Below are positions 17,199-27,276 of a stretch of 64,000 nt of DNA, in pieces. The DNA is taken from the NCBI GenBank assembly GCA_018818065.1, contig JAHISV010000005.1, forward strand, positions 416,527-480,526, written 5' to 3'. Numbering within the stretch: position 1 is the first letter of the stretch; the number at the start of each line of letters is the position of its first letter. This stretch comes from Bacteroidota bacterium (lineage in GTDB: Bacteria; Bacteroidota; Ignavibacteria; Ignavibacteriales; Melioribacteraceae). The notes beneath the pieces are model-generated. The model saw only the letters and a list, made by a program, of their open reading frames with translations. It searched no databases and was not told the DNA's origin. The position numbers were made by a program, and so were the translations under genes.

Positions 17199-19050
17199 TG
17201 ACTATTCCACCACAAGCCCATATAACAGCTTTTTTAATGTAAACAGGTACAACGATATCACACTGTTCTGTCTCTAATTGATCTGCTAAAACTTGTGCAT
17301 ATAGTCCCTTACTTATTATATGTTCATACAAAAATTTTGCTGCATCCCTTTTTTCTTCAACTTTTATATTGTCCCATTGTGATTTTAGATAGCTTTCTAA
17401 TGTTAGTTTGATACTTCCGGCAGTATCAGTAATAGCTATCAATGCTTTTGACATTATAGGAATGTTTTTAGCTTCCATTGCTAAATCATATTCAAAGGTT
17501 TTTAAGCTCCCCGCGTAGAGTCTTGCCAAATCAGATTTGTTAACAGTAGCTATCAATTCTAGTGCAGGGTTTGACCCATGGCAATTATCTTCAGGCGTTG
17601 GGAAACAATCTGAAGGGGGATCATTATCTGTAATTCCGGCACATTTTATATTTATATTACTACTTGACTCTTCCGTTAAGTCTGCAAAAAACTGCATGAA
17701 ATGCTTAAAATAAATTCCGTTCATGTTAATAACTGAAACTCCAGCGTCCTCTAAATTTGAAGGTAGATCCGGCTGATCAGGATTTGAAGAATTATATTTG
17801 GTAAGAACAGATTTTGCTAATACTGGCAATAACATGGATTCTGCGATACCCTCAACAAGAATTACACCTTTAGCAAATAGTAAGTTTGATTTTGTAACAT
17901 CAAACCATCTATTCACAAATGCTTTGCTTTTAGGGCTAAGCCCACAATCTCTTAGATTGGTGGAAATAAAATTATTCTCTGGTGAATTAGTTAGGTGAAT
18001 CAATGTATCAATTGTTACGGAAGAGGCAATTACTGTTGAGTGTGTGGTTATTATGATCTGAACATTCTTTTCTTGAGCAGTTTTTTCAAGATACTTTAAT
18101 AATCGGATTTGTAGTTGGGGGTGTAAATGTGCTTCCGGTTCTTCTATTAGTAGAATCTTTACATAACTCTTTTCATCCTCCTCATGTGTTAATTCTGCCA
18201 ATACTGTGGCAAGATATAATAGATTATTATAACCAAGGCTATTTTCATCAAGGCTTCTAAATTGGTCAGAACGGGTACCAATAGTTATATTAGGAAAGAA
18301 TAATAGCCTAAGGTTTTCGACAATTCTATTAAGGTTAATTTCAGAAAATTGTATTAATGTATCTTGTCCAAAGACATTCCCCATTGCCTCAATAAGGCTA
18401 TCTTTAATGAGGTTATTGGCTTTTACAATGGTTTCTTCAGGATCATTTGCCAATTTCTCATTAAATTCTTTTACTTTTTGTTCTACAGTATGTAGTTCAC
18501 CTGCTTCTCTACATTTAGCAAGTTCTTTCTTATTCAGATTTTTTAATAGCCTTGCAAGGCGTGAAGTTTTACCCTCCCGCAATTTTGATTCTGCGTCTCG
18601 CAGAGGCGGTAAAAAAATACATTTAATTGTATCAAATAATTCAGCCTCAAACATGCTTGCTTTTGAAGCACCCCCCCAAATTACTCTCTTGTATCTACCA
18701 TTTTGTTTTGGTGGATTATCTACTTGCATTGTCAACGTAGCATTACATTTTGTATCTGTCCAAGGTAGAAATGCAATAACTTCTTCTTGTGTGAGAGCAC
18801 CGAAATTGGCTTGTATTTCAATAAGGTTAGATTGTTTCTGTGGGTTTTCAAATGGTTTATGGAAATCAGAATCAGAAATTGGTGTTCTACCGAATTCATC
18901 TTCTTGGAGTACTAATCTAATGGCATCGATAATGGCGCTTTTACCAACTCCATTTTCACCAACAAGCACGTTGAGTCCTTTTTGGAATTCAATTTTAAAT
19001 TCATCTCGGAAATTTTTATATCCTAGAATGGAAAGTTTTTCAAGAAACAT
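17188..19050 (-). CDS. OLD-family ATPase/TOPRIM nuclease, GajA-like (Gabija)
   Basis: A 620-residue protein with an N-terminal ABC-type ATPase and a C-terminal TOPRIM domain. Walker A GENGVGKS is at 31-38, the Walker B LLIEEPEAHLHPQ is near 300-312 and a THST switch follows. The TOPRIM carries Glu400 in ILVEGIAESMLLP and Asp475/Asp477 in GITDNDPP, the expected metal-binding acids of OLD nucleases. Characterised GajA is a DNA endonuclease whose activity is held back by nucleotides and released on phage infection. It is first in a two-gene unit with the UvrD-like helicase. A GAGGAAATAC ribosome site precedes the ATG. The pair sits as an island between housekeeping genes. A lone class 2 OLD nuclease is the only alternative reading. 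Confidence 0.87.
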   Translation of the reverse strand: MFLEKLSILGYKNFRDEFKIEFQKGLNVLVGENGVGKSAIIDAIRLVLQEDEFGRTPISDSDFHKPFENPQKQSNLIEIQANFGALTQEEVIAFLPWTDTKCNATLTMQVDNPPKQNGRYKRVIWGGASKASMFEAELFDTIKCIFLPPLRDAESKLREGKTSRLARLLKNLNKKELAKCREAGELHTVEQKVKEFNEKLANDPEETIVKANNLIKDSLIEAMGNVFGQDTLIQFSEINLNRIVENLRLLFFPNITIGTRSDQFRSLDENSLGYNNLLYLATVLAELTHEEDEKSYVKILLIEEPEAHLHPQLQIRLLKYLEKTAQEKNVQIIITTHSTVIASSVTIDTLIHLTNSPENNFISTNLRDCGLSPKSKAFVNRWFDVTKSNLLFAKGVILVEGIAESMLLPVLAKSVLTKYNSSNPDQPDLPSNLEDAGVSVINMNGIYFKHFMQFFADLTEESSSNINIKCAGITDNDPPSDCFPTPEDNCHGSNPALELIATVNKSDLARLYAGSLKTFEYDLAMEAKNIPIMSKALIAITDTAGSIKLTLESYLKSQWDNIKVEEKRDAAKFLYEHIISKGLYAQVLADQLETEQCDIVVPVYIKKAVIWACGGIVNES

Positions 19051-19222
19051 GTATTTCCTCGCTATTCATTTTCGCTTTATTTGTTACAAACAATCAACTA
19101 TCATTTGTCTACCTTTATTAACATTTTTAAAATATTCACAACTTAAATAGAAAACGTAACAAAGTCAGGGAAAAAATTGAATGATTTTGTACAGAAGTAA
19201 GGGTAAATAAGGTTTTATATCA

Positions 19223-19247
19223 AAAACCCCGGCATAACCGGGGTTTT
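19223..19247 (-). terminator. Terminator after the methylmalonyl-CoA mutase genes
   Basis: AAAACCCCGG (19223-19232) and CCGGGGTTTT (19238-19247) form a 10-bp GC-rich stem with a 5-base loop. On the minus strand it is about 70 bases past the stop of the mutase gene and ends in TTTTTG. The plus-strand copy ends in TTTTCTTTT, so it may work in both directions. It separates the mutase operon from the nuclease/helicase pair. Confidence 0.8.
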
Positions 19248-19284
19248 CTTTTATCTGTGATAAATCGAAAATATTGAAATCAAG

Positions 19285-19305
19285 ATTCCGAAACGAATTC
19301 GGAAT
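19285..19305. repeat. Palindrome ATTCCGAA-ACGAA-TTCGGAAT (REP-like)
   Basis: An 8-bp perfect inverted repeat around a 5-base loop, followed by GACAAA, 11 bases beyond the mutase stop. The unit with flanking GACAAA resembles dispersed intergenic palindromes (ATTCCGAA...TTCGGAATGAC) seen in many bacterial chromosomes. It may stabilise the 3' end of the mutase transcript. Confidence 0.5.
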
Positions 19306-19315
19306 GACAAAATAC

Positions 19316-21499
19316 CTATCCGGCAAATCTTTTATTAACTTCTTCCATAATCTTTATGGCTGCCATAGGAATTTTGGTTCCCGGACCGAAAATTGCAGTC
19401 GCTCCGTTTTCGTATAAGAAATCATAATCCTGGGCTGGAATTACACCACCACAGATTACAATAATGTCTTCACGCCCAAGTTTCTTTAACTCAGCTACCA
19501 ACTGCGGCAGAAGTGTTTTATGACCAGCAGCCAATGAGCTCATTCCAACAATATGAACATCATTTTCTACTGCCTGCTTTGCTGTTTCTTCCGGGGTCTG
19601 GAACAATGGACCGACGTCAACATCAAAGCCCATATCAGCGTAAGCAGTAGCAACTACTTTCGCGCCACGGTCATGTCCGTCCTGTCCCATCTTTGCAATC
19701 ATGATACGTGGACGACGTCCTTCATCATTAGCAAATTTATCTGTCATGTCACGAGCAACTTTAACCTGATCATCTTCACTCTGGTTATACTCGCTGCTGT
19801 ATACACCTGAAATTGTTCTTGTCACGGCTTGATATCTCCCGCTTACTTTTTCAATTGAGTCAGAAATTTCACCAAGTGTTGCTCTTGCACGAGCAGCCTT
19901 AACAGAAAGGTCTAACAAGTTTCCTTCACCTGTTTCAGCACATTTGGTCAAGGCACTTAAACAAGCATCAACATCTGCCTGGTTTCTGGATGCCTTCATT
20001 TCCTGAATACGTTTTATTTGTGAGAGTCTCACCGCTGTGTTGTCAATATCAAGAATCTCGATTGGGTCTTCTTTTTCCAATTTGTATTTATTTACACCAA
20101 CTATTGTTTCCAAGCCTGAATCAATACGAGCCTGTTTTCTTGCCGCAGCTTCTTCAATCCTCATTTTCGGAATGCCTTCTTCAATAGCTTTTGTCATGCC
20201 GCCGTAGGATTCCACTTCAAGAATATGATCCCAACCTTTTTTCAAGAGAGAGTTAGTCAATGATTCAACATAGTATGAACCAGCCCATGGATCGATAACT
20301 TTAGTGATGTTAGTTTCGTCCTGTAGGTATAGCTGTGTGTTACGCGCGATACGTGCCGAGAAATCAGTAGGGAGCGCGATCGCTTCATCAAGAGCGTTGG
20401 TGTGCAAGGATTGAGTATGCCCCATTGCAGCAGCCATAGCTTCCATGCAAGTCCTAACTATGTTATTGAAAGGATCCTGCTCGGTCAAACTCCAGCCGGA
20501 AGTCTGCGAGTGAGTTCTTAACGACATTGATTTTGGATTCTTTGGATTAAACTGTTTTATAAGTTTAGCCCAGATCAATCGTGCAGCTCTTAACTTTGCA
20601 ACTTCCATGAAGTAGTTCATTCCTTCTGCCCAGAAGAAAGATAGGCGCGGAGCAAATGTGTCTACATCCATACCAGCCTTAATGCCAGTTTTAACGTATT
20701 CAAGTCCATCTGCAAGAGTATATGCCATTTCAAGATCGGCGGTTGCGCCAGCTTCCTGCATGTGGTAACCGGAAATACTAATGCTGTTATACTTTGGCAT
20801 GTTTTCAGAAGTGAATTTGAAAATATCAGCGATAATTTTCATCGACATGGTTGGCGGATAAATGTAGGTGTTACGTACCATATATTCTTTAAGAATATCA
20901 TTCTGAATTGTACCTGTCAATTTTGCCTGATCAACACCCTGCTCTTCAGCAGCAACAATAAAGAATGCCAGTATTGGCAATACAGCACCATTCATTGTCA
21001 TGGAAACAGACATTTTATCGAGGGGGATTTGGTCGAAAAGTATTTTCATATCTTCGATTGAATCGATAGCCACACCGGCTTTACCAACGTCACCAACAAC
21101 TCTGTTATGATCTGAATCGTATCCACGGTGGGTTGCAAGATCGAAGGCAACTGAAAGTCCCATCTGCCCGGCGGCAAGGTTCCTGCGATAGAAAGCATTA
21201 CTCTCTTCTGCAGTTGAGAAACCAGCATATTGTCTAACTGTCCATGGCTTATTAACATACATTGAGCTGTAAGGGCCACGCAAGAAAGGTGGTAAACCTG
21301 ACATGTAATCAAGATGCTTAACATCTTTTAAATCGTCTGCGGTATAGAGAGGATTAACAGAAATTTTTTCCATTGTTTCCCAAACTACTTCTTCAACATC
21401 TTTTCCCGTCTTTGCCTTGAAATCATTCTTCCACTCCTCGTACGTATTTGTACTTTGTTTGAGATCTAATTTTATATTTGAAAAATCAACTTTTCCCAT
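19316..21499 (-). CDS. mutB: Methylmalonyl-CoA mutase large (catalytic) subunit
   Basis: A 727-residue B12-dependent enzyme that interconverts succinyl-CoA and (R)-methylmalonyl-CoA. The TIM-barrel domain (about 60-560) contains [32 protein letters not shown] and [20 protein letters not shown]. The C-terminal cobalamin-binding domain has the DxHxxG signature [12 protein letters not shown] with His609 as the lower cobalt ligand. [14 protein letters not shown] and [14 protein letters not shown] follow. It begins 4 bases after the small subunit stop, so the two subunits are co-transcribed and probably translationally coupled. It supplies methylmalonyl-CoA to the epimerase and decarboxylase at the left end of the window. 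Symbols mutA/mutB follow the small/large convention. Confidence 0.96.
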   Translation of the reverse strand: MGKVDFSNIKLDLKQSTNTYEEWKNDFKAKTGKDVEEVVWETMEKISVNPLYTADDLKDVKHLDYMSGLPPFLRGPYSSMYVNKPWTVRQYAGFSTAEESNAFYRRNLAAGQMGLSVAFDLATHRGYDSDHNRVVGDVGKAGVAIDSIEDMKILFDQIPLDKMSVSMTMNGAVLPILAFFIVAAEEQGVDQAKLTGTIQNDILKEYMVRNTYIYPPTMSMKIIADIFKFTSENMPKYNSISISGYHMQEAGATADLEMAYTLADGLEYVKTGIKAGMDVDTFAPRLSFFWAEGMNYFMEVAKLRAARLIWAKLIKQFNPKNPKSMSLRTHSQTSGWSLTEQDPFNNIVRTCMEAMAAAMGHTQSLHTNALDEAIALPTDFSARIARNTQLYLQDETNITKVIDPWAGSYYVESLTNSLLKKGWDHILEVESYGGMTKAIEEGIPKMRIEEAAARKQARIDSGLETIVGVNKYKLEKEDPIEILDIDNTAVRLSQIKRIQEMKASRNQADVDACLSALTKCAETGEGNLLDLSVKAARARATLGEISDSIEKVSGRYQAVTRTISGVYSSEYNQSEDDQVKVARDMTDKFANDEGRRPRIMIAKMGQDGHDRGAKVVATAYADMGFDVDVGPLFQTPEETAKQAVENDVHIVGMSSLAAGHKTLLPQLVAELKKLGREDIIVICGGVIPAQDYDFLYENGATAIFGPGTKIPMAAIKIMEEVNKRFAG

Positions 21500-21503
21500 T
21501 CCC

Positions 21504-23639
21504 TTAAGCTCCTATCTTATTTAACAAGTCAGTAAGAATTTGTAAAGCATCTGCGCCTAAGAATATAAAATCATCTACGCCTGCTGATTTGTGTGCTTCA
21601 ACCTGATCCTTTGGATATCCTGCAAGAATTACCTGAGCATCAGAATTATTTTCTTTAACACCTTTTACGATAGGAGAAACAAGATCCGGATAAGTTTCGT
21701 CAGAGGAACAAATACAAACTGCTTTCGCGCCACTTTCAACAGCAGCTTTCACAGCTTCTCCCGTGGTGTCAAATCCAGCTGGATAAATAACTTCCATACC
21801 GCCAACCTCAAAGAACCCACGAGAGAAATCCGCGCGTCCTTTATGCTGCTTAACAGGACCCATTGTAGCCAAGAAGATTTTTGGCTTACTGCCGTTTTTC
21901 TTCTCGAATGCCGTTGACCTGTCTCTCAAATCTTCAAACGGATCTGCAAGTTTATGAATCCTGACAGGATTAATCCTAAATGGAGTACTTTCATTAGCTC
22001 TGCAGGATTTTGAAATTTCACCAATTGTGGCACCTTCCAAAATTGCTTCAGCACCAGTTGTTATCATATCTACTGACTTAGCATCCACTAAGTCCTGCAA
22101 TTTTTCCAATATTGATTTATGTTTTGCATCTTCTCCAGCCACTCTGAATTTCTGTAAATACTCGGACCTCTTATTATAGATAGCCTCAGTATCAGGAAAC
22201 TTTGAAGCTAATTTTTCTTCTTTCATATTAGCATACATGTTTGTGCCAACGAGAACCGATTTACGTTTTGCTAAATCTTTCTTGCGAAGCTCCGCTGTCT
22301 TTTCAATTTCAGTTTGTGGGAAACCTTCCTCAAGAGCTTTGAGCATTCCGCCTTTTGATTCAACTTCCTGGAATAATTTCCATGCTGCCTCAGCAACTTC
22401 TGATGTAAGCTTTTCAACGAAGAAAGAACCGCCTGCAGGATCAATTTGTGAATGCAAATGAGATTCTTCATTTAATATAATTTGTGTGTTTCTTGAAATT
22501 CTTCTTGAAAATGTATCTGGTGTACCAAATCTTTCATCAAACTGATTTGTGTGTAAACTATCCACACCGCCTACTATCGCTGAAAAGGCTTCAGTTGTTG
22601 TACGCAACATATTAACGTAAGGGTCATAAACAGTCTGATTGTAAGATGATGTTCTCGCGTGAATAAACATTTTTCTGTAATCTTCTGAAACACCATATTC
22701 TTCGGTTATTTTTGACCATAATATTTTTGCTGCACGCAGTTTTGCAACCTCCATAAAGTAGAATGGACCAACACCAAAGGTGAATCGCATATTTTTTGCG
22801 ACTTCCTCTGCACTTAATCCTCGCCCGGTAAGCTGGTTGATGTACTCAACAGCAGTACTAATTACAAATGCCAATTCCTGAACAGCGCTGGCACCCGCGT
22901 TGTGATACGGTAGTCCACTAACACCTATGGTCTTCAATTGCTTACAGTTTTTTTTAGACCATTCAGTAACATATTTCATCTTGTTAAATGTGTACTCAGT
23001 CGAGACCGGAATTTCTCCGTATTCAGCAAGGTATCCAAGTGGATCGGCTGTTATACTTCCTACTGCTGTATCAGCATCAATATTGTTCTTTTTAAGGAAC
23101 GCCTGATAAATCATAAATATTGGTAATGAGGAAAAACCGCCTTCTATATTAACAGGAGTTGTGGTTACGTCGACGTTTTCTAAAGCCTTGCTCATTGAAT
23201 TTATAGCAGAAATTGAAACACCCTTATTCCCGACCTTATCTTTGTCAGCATAATCAGCGTCAAGTCCCAGCAATGTGGCATCATCCAGCTTAAGATTGAC
23301 ACTTGTTTGCCCTCTTTTTAAATCTTCAGTTAAAGCCTGGTTAAAATCTTCTGCCAACCCAAATGGGAGCTCCTGGCTAACTTCCCAACTGTTTACCGAA
23401 TAACCTTCTGGTTTATTTCCACGAACATTAGTGCCTCTTCCTGGAATATCTTTTAAATGTGGAATATCCTGAATGTCTGCCTTAGTATAAATTGGCTGCA
23501 AGTCTATTCCCTCGTAAGTTTTAGTTTTTAACTTATCGACTGGCATTCCTTTTAGATCTGTTTCCACTTTAATTCTCCACTCTTCAATTGAGGGGGGAGC
23601 AAAGTCTTTTTCGAGATCAAAGTTTTCTTCTAGTTTCAC
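21504..23639 (-). CDS. mutA: Methylmalonyl-CoA mutase small subunit
   Basis: A 711-residue paralogue of the large subunit that forms the heterodimer. The barrel domain retains [21 protein letters not shown]-type sequence, [20 protein letters not shown] and [21 protein letters not shown]. The C-terminal B12-like domain has [21 protein letters not shown] in place of DxHxxG, so it lacks the cobalt-binding His signature, as expected for the non-catalytic subunit. The initiator is preceded by a weak ribosome site (AAGGAAAAATTTAAGTG). The gene is first of a two-gene operon that ends at the hairpin downstream of mutB; an AT-rich upstream region separates it from tRNA-Asn. Confidence 0.94.
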   Translation of the reverse strand: MKLEENFDLEKDFAPPSIEEWRIKVETDLKGMPVDKLKTKTYEGIDLQPIYTKADIQDIPHLKDIPGRGTNVRGNKPEGYSVNSWEVSQELPFGLAEDFNQALTEDLKRGQTSVNLKLDDATLLGLDADYADKDKVGNKGVSISAINSMSKALENVDVTTTPVNIEGGFSSLPIFMIYQAFLKKNNIDADTAVGSITADPLGYLAEYGEIPVSTEYTFNKMKYVTEWSKKNCKQLKTIGVSGLPYHNAGASAVQELAFVISTAVEYINQLTGRGLSAEEVAKNMRFTFGVGPFYFMEVAKLRAAKILWSKITEEYGVSEDYRKMFIHARTSSYNQTVYDPYVNMLRTTTEAFSAIVGGVDSLHTNQFDERFGTPDTFSRRISRNTQIILNEESHLHSQIDPAGGSFFVEKLTSEVAEAAWKLFQEVESKGGMLKALEEGFPQTEIEKTAELRKKDLAKRKSVLVGTNMYANMKEEKLASKFPDTEAIYNKRSEYLQKFRVAGEDAKHKSILEKLQDLVDAKSVDMITTGAEAILEGATIGEISKSCRANESTPFRINPVRIHKLADPFEDLRDRSTAFEKKNGSKPKIFLATMGPVKQHKGRADFSRGFFEVGGMEVIYPAGFDTTGEAVKAAVESGAKAVCICSSDETYPDLVSPIVKGVKENNSDAQVILAGYPKDQVEAHKSAGVDDFIFLGADALQILTDLLNKIGA

Positions 23640-23801
23640 TTAAATTTTTCCTTAGATATCTTTTAATTCTCATTCATCTCATGTACAAAAATTTGTACTA
23701 TGTAAATATATATTTTTTTTTGACTAACCAGAAAATTCTCTATATATTTAACTGTGTTTGAACTTTATGTACTGAATATCTAAAGAAGAGTGAAAAAAAT
23801 C

Positions 23802-23832
23802 TTGACAAATGTTACATTCTTCTTTAGTTTTG
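23802..23832 (+). promoter_or_regulatory. Bacteroidota-type promoter of tRNA-Asn
   Basis: TTG (start of TTGACA, 23802-23804) is followed after 20 bases by TAGTTTTG (23825-23832), an exact match to TAnnTTTG. This is the -33/-7 arrangement known for primary sigma factors of Bacteroidota. The tRNA begins 27 bases further on, a sensible leader length. Confidence 0.7.
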
Positions 23833-23859
23833 GAATCAGCTTTTATAGCTCAATAATAT

Positions 23860-23932
23860 TCCACGATAGCTCAATCGGTAGAGCATGCGGCTGTTAACCG
23901 CAGGGTCGTAGGTTCGAGTCCTACTCGTGGAG
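23860..23932 (+). tRNA. tRNA-Asn (GTT)
   Basis: A 73-base cloverleaf. The acceptor stem TCCACGA pairs with TCGTGGA, followed by a G discriminator. The D arm GCTC/GAGC, the anticodon arm TGCGG/CCGCA with loop CTGTTAA (anticodon GTT at 23893-23895) and the T arm GTAGG/CCTAC with loop TTCGAGT all fold perfectly. A G discriminator fits asparagine. CCA is only partly encoded (CA after the discriminator). It stands alone with its own promoter and terminator. Confidence 0.97.
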
Positions 23933-23936
23933 CAAA

Positions 23937-23970
23937 AGGGACTAAGTGTTGATACTTAGTCCCTTTTTTT
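23937..23970 (+). terminator. Terminator of tRNA-Asn
   Basis: AGGGACTAAGT and ACTTAGTCCCT form an 11-bp stem around a 6-base GTTGAT loop, followed directly by TTTTTTT. It lies 4 bases after the tRNA 3' end. Confidence 0.93.
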
Positions 23971-24078
23971 ATATGTATTTAGAGCACTTTGTAACATTGG
24001 TAACATAAATATCATTAGGAACGGGAGCTCTATTCTTTAATTAGTTTTATTATTCAATTTATTAAAGGAAGTGTTAAT

Positions 24079-24288
24079 ATGGCAGAGCGCGAAGTTGGAA
24101 CTGTAAAATGGTTTAACGGTTCAAAAGGGTATGGTTTTATTACCCGTGAAAATGGCGAAGATCTTTTCGTTCATTTTTCTGCTATCCAGCTCGAAGGTTA
24201 CAAGACTCTTGAAGAAGGGCAAAAAGTATCCTTCACCGTTTCTGAAGGTCCCAAAGGTCCTCAAGCTCAGGAAGTAGATTCCGAGTAA
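24079..24288 (+). CDS. Cold-shock domain protein
   Basis: A 69-residue single cold-shock domain of normal length. RNP1 is KGYGFITRE (about 16-24) and RNP2 is DLFVHFSAI (about 28-36), the nucleic-acid binding motifs of CspA-type RNA chaperones. The opening [16 protein letters not shown] is typical. AAAGGAAGTG precedes the ATG at about 8 bases. It has an AT-rich leader of about 100 bases from the tRNA terminator and its own terminator, so it is monocistronic. The long leader could mediate cold regulation as in other csp genes; not shown here. Confidence 0.95.
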   Translation: MAEREVGTVKWFNGSKGYGFITRENGEDLFVHFSAIQLEGYKTLEEGQKVSFTVSEGPKGPQAQEVDSE

Positions 24289-24315
24289 AAAAAAATAACA
24301 TAGCATATTATATTG

Positions 24316-24344
24316 GCCTCTCAGTCCTTCTGAGGGGCTTTTTT
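24316..24344 (+). terminator. Terminator of the cold-shock gene
   Basis: GCCTCTCA (24316-24323) pairs with TGAGGGGC (24331-24338), one G-U pair, loop GTCCTTC, followed by TTTTTT. It lies 28 bases after the stop codon. Confidence 0.85.
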
Positions 24345-24519
24345 ATATTAGCCCATCTTTAACTTTATCCATTTCAATGCATCATTATGTTTTGCAATTT
24401 AAAGATAATATTGTATTTTGCCTCTCATTCCAACATATATTTTCATTATAGTTGAGTTTATCCGTGGGGGGATAACTGTCAGTTTTGGTAATAGTATTCT
24501 CCTATTATTCGGAGTATTA

Positions 24520-25140
24520 ATGAAAAAGATATTTGTGCTTTCATTCCAGATAATAATCTTTTTAAGTCTTCACCTCACAAATTCAGCTCAGGTTATTTCT
24601 GAAAACCAGCATGAAGGTTTTTATCTGCGGATGCTAGCTGGCATTGGTTCAGCAAAAACAACTATGGAAAATTCAACTTATGAGATTGAATTCTCTGGAT
24701 TTAGCACATATATAAGGGGTGAAATTGGAGCAGCCATTGCTGATAACACGATCTTGTTTGGAACTGCGGGAGGGCACTTATTAAAGAACCCGGATGTTTC
24801 GTCAGGTTCTCAGACAGTTAATGTTAACAATGCTGAACTAATCTATTCTGAATTCGGAGCTGGGGTTACACACTATTTTATGCCGCTGAACGCGTATCTT
24901 TCTCTCTCGGTACTAGGGGTGCTTAACAGAATTGAATATGGCGGATCAAAAGGTGATTCGGAAATAGGTTTTGGATTCAATGTGTCAATCGGAAAAGAAT
25001 GGGGGATTACCGATGACTTGGGTATGGGACTAGCATTATTTTATAGCTATGGAAAAGCGGATGATCAAAGTGAGGAAGTGAAACCCCCAACATTATCAAA
25101 TAATATTTTGGGTATTGCTTTATCAGTAACATATAACTAA
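24520..25140 (+). CDS. Small outer-membrane beta-barrel, unknown function
   Basis: A 206-residue protein with a signal peptide MKKIFVLSFQIIIFLSLHLTNSAQ. The mature part has alternating aromatic/glycine strands (FYLRMLAGIGSAKT, YIRGEIGAAIADNTILFGTAG, YSEFGAGVTHYFM, FGFNVSIGKEWG, LALFYSYG) and ends in a barrel-like ILGIALSVTYN. ATG 24520 is chosen because GGAG lies 5 bases upstream and a signal peptide starts there; upstream in-frame codons (from 24418) add only an unlikely leader. I do not recognise a specific family; it resembles generic outer-membrane barrel (OmpA/autotransporter-like) proteins. It is monocistronic. Confidence 0.72.
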   Translation: MKKIFVLSFQIIIFLSLHLTNSAQVISENQHEGFYLRMLAGIGSAKTTMENSTYEIEFSGFSTYIRGEIGAAIADNTILFGTAGGHLLKNPDVSSGSQTVNVNNAELIYSEFGAGVTHYFMPLNAYLSLSVLGVLNRIEYGGSKGDSEIGFGFNVSIGKEWGITDDLGMGLALFYSYGKADDQSEEVKPPTLSNNILGIALSVTYN

Positions 25141-25287
25141 AAATTGTTTTGCCAATATCTGGTTCTTCTCAATTATGTTTCCATTATTCTTTCAACAAAA
25201 CTGAATAATGTTTTATTCCCTTGTGGAAGTAATATTTGCCCGAAAGTAGCTGGTTATAAATTTATATTGAGTTGAATTAATGAGAAA

Positions 25288-25304
25288 ACCCTCCAGTGGA
25301 GGGT
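25288..25304 (-). terminator. Hairpin after the chemoreceptor gene
   Basis: ACCCTCC (25288-25294) pairs with GGAGGGT (25298-25304) with a 3-base loop. On the minus strand the stem is followed by TTTTCTC and lies about 38 bases past the chemoreceptor stop. Confidence 0.65.
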
Positions 25305-25341
25305 CTTCTGCGCTTTATATTTGAGTCTCTAATAAATATTA

Positions 25342-27276
25342 TTAGGTTAATAAATTTTTTCTGTTACCACTTCTTAAATAGTCTTTTTCATTATTGCCGG
25401 TATTGAAAGCATCAAGCAAGTTGCTAAGTCTTTCAGTGAGTCCATTTAAGTCTTCTGTTGCCCGTGCAATCTGAGTTACACCTTGTGCGCTTTCATTTAT
25501 AACAGAATTTATACTTTCTACACTCTTTGATATTTCTTCTGCAGCTGATGACTGCTGCTCAGTAGCTGCTGCTACCATATTTATTTCATTGGCTGCCTGG
25601 TCAGTTGCATAGAGAATTTTTTCAAGAGCATTCCCAACTTCATTTGTAATTTCTTGCCCGCTCATAACCGCTTTGCCGGCCTCATTCATTGATTCATTAG
25701 CTTGCTTTGCTTCCATTTGTATTGCCTTAATAGTTTCAGCAATCTCGCCAGTAGCTTTTGTAGTTCGTTCAGCAAGCTTCCTTACTTCATCGGCCACAAC
25801 AGCAAAACCCCGCCCTTGTTCACCGGCACGAGCTGCTTCAATAGCGGCATTTAGAGCAAGCAGGTTTGTTTGGTCAGCAATATCATCTATAACCTGAGCT
25901 ATCTCACCAATTTGATCAGTCTTGCCCGCAAGAGAAGCAATTATCTTACCAGTGGTCTGAGCCGAACTAATGATACGTTCGATACCTTTTTTGTTTTCCT
26001 CTACCTTCTCCCGTCCTAAACTAGCTTGTGATTTTGCCTCGGAAGAAGCCTCCGCAGCATTGTTAGCATTTTTTGCATTTTCGAAGATGGTTGATGCCAT
26101 TTCCTGGACTGCACTTGCGACTTCTGTTGTTTGTGCACTTTGTTCCTGGGCTCCTGCTGCCATTTCTTCAGCAGATGCTGAAATTTCATTTGCTGAACTG
26201 GCTGTTGCTTGAACTGCTTCAGAGACCTCTAATATCATATCTCTAATTGTATGTACTGCTTTATTAAAACCGTTAAAAAGTTTTCCAATGTCATCATCAT
26301 TTTTCTCTGCAACCACAGAAACTGTCAGATTCCCCTCGGTAAATTTCTCCATCTCTGCAAGAAGGAGTGTAACACTTTTAGCCAGATAGGCTTGTTGTTG
26401 TTCGGCAATTTCGGTTGCATGAATGGCTTCTTCTGCCGCAGCCTCCGCTTGTTCTGTTTTATCTTTCACTTCTATCATTGCATCGGAGATTTGTTTTATC
26501 ATCAAGTTGAAGTTATTTGTTAACTCTCCTACTTCATCCTTAAAATCGTTTTCAATTCGTATATTATAATCACCGGCAGATACTTTTTGGGCGGCATCAC
26601 TAAGTTGCTTTATTGGACCAGAAATTTTCCTTGCGATAAACAGTCCTATTAGCAATGCAGCAACAATGACAGCAATAAGTAATGTGCTAATACTATTTGA
26701 GATTTCGGAAACCTGAGCTTCTACATCATCAACATAAATACCACTGCCAATAATCCACTGCCATGATGGAATTCCCTTAACAAAAGATATCTTTGGTACC
26801 GGCTCGCTAAAACCGGGTTTTTCCCACATGTAATTCACGAATCCTTCACCATCAGATTTTACGATGTTAACCATTTCAACAAAAATGTAAACACCATTTG
26901 GATCCTTATTATTTCTTAAATCTTGTCCGTTAAGCTCTTTTTTAATTGAGTGGACGATCATTTTAGGTTGATAATCATTAATCCAGAAATAATCCAATTT
27001 GTTGTATCTTAATTCTTTTATGGCTTTAATCGCCATGGTTTGTGCTTCCTGTAAAGAAATACTGCCCGAAATGGATTCTTTATGAAAATGATCAACTATT
27101 CCGTAAGCAACTTCAACTGTATTTTTTACATTCTCCATTCTGTCTTCTAGTAGACTTTTCTCGATGGTGGGGAGCACAAAAAAGTATAGAAGTAAAATGA
27201 AAGGAAGAATTACTAAAACTGTTTGGGTAATAAGTTTTGTAAAAACTTTTTGATTGTTGAAGTTAAATATATTCAT
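25342..27276 (-). CDS. Methyl-accepting chemotaxis protein with a Cache sensor
   Basis: A 644-residue chemoreceptor. A first transmembrane helix (about 14-32) is followed by a single-Cache periplasmic domain of about 150 residues ([46 protein letters not shown]). A second helix (about 192-214), a HAMP region ([20 protein letters not shown]) and a long cytoplasmic coiled coil come next. The signalling tip reads [20 protein letters not shown] and [18 protein letters not shown]. SCache domains of this kind often bind small carboxylates; the ligand here is unknown. An AAGGAGGG ribosome site precedes the ATG by 6 bases. No other chemotaxis genes are nearby, so signalling must use components elsewhere. 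Confidence 0.93.
   Translation of the reverse strand: MNIFNFNNQKVFTKLITQTVLVILPFILLLYFFVLPTIEKSLLEDRMENVKNTVEVAYGIVDHFHKESISGSISLQEAQTMAIKAIKELRYNKLDYFWINDYQPKMIVHSIKKELNGQDLRNNKDPNGVYIFVEMVNIVKSDGEGFVNYMWEKPGFSEPVPKISFVKGIPSWQWIIGSGIYVDDVEAQVSEISNSISTLLIAVIVAALLIGLFIARKISGPIKQLSDAAQKVSAGDYNIRIENDFKDEVGELTNNFNLMIKQISDAMIEVKDKTEQAEAAAEEAIHATEIAEQQQAYLAKSVTLLLAEMEKFTEGNLTVSVVAEKNDDDIGKLFNGFNKAVHTIRDMILEVSEAVQATASSANEISASAEEMAAGAQEQSAQTTEVASAVQEMASTIFENAKNANNAAEASSEAKSQASLGREKVEENKKGIERIISSAQTTGKIIASLAGKTDQIGEIAQVIDDIADQTNLLALNAAIEAARAGEQGRGFAVVADEVRKLAERTTKATGEIAETIKAIQMEAKQANESMNEAGKAVMSGQEITNEVGNALEKILYATDQAANEINMVAAATEQQSSAAEEISKSVESINSVINESAQGVTQIARATEDLNGLTERLSNLLDAFNTGNNEKDYLRSGNRKNLLT

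Noticed and set aside
15291-19050. Reading the nuclease/helicase pair as a Septu or PARIS system
   Set aside because: Septu pairs an ATPase with an HNH protein and PARIS uses a DUF4435 partner; here the partner is a UvrD-like helicase and the ATPase has a TOPRIM, which is the Gabija layout.
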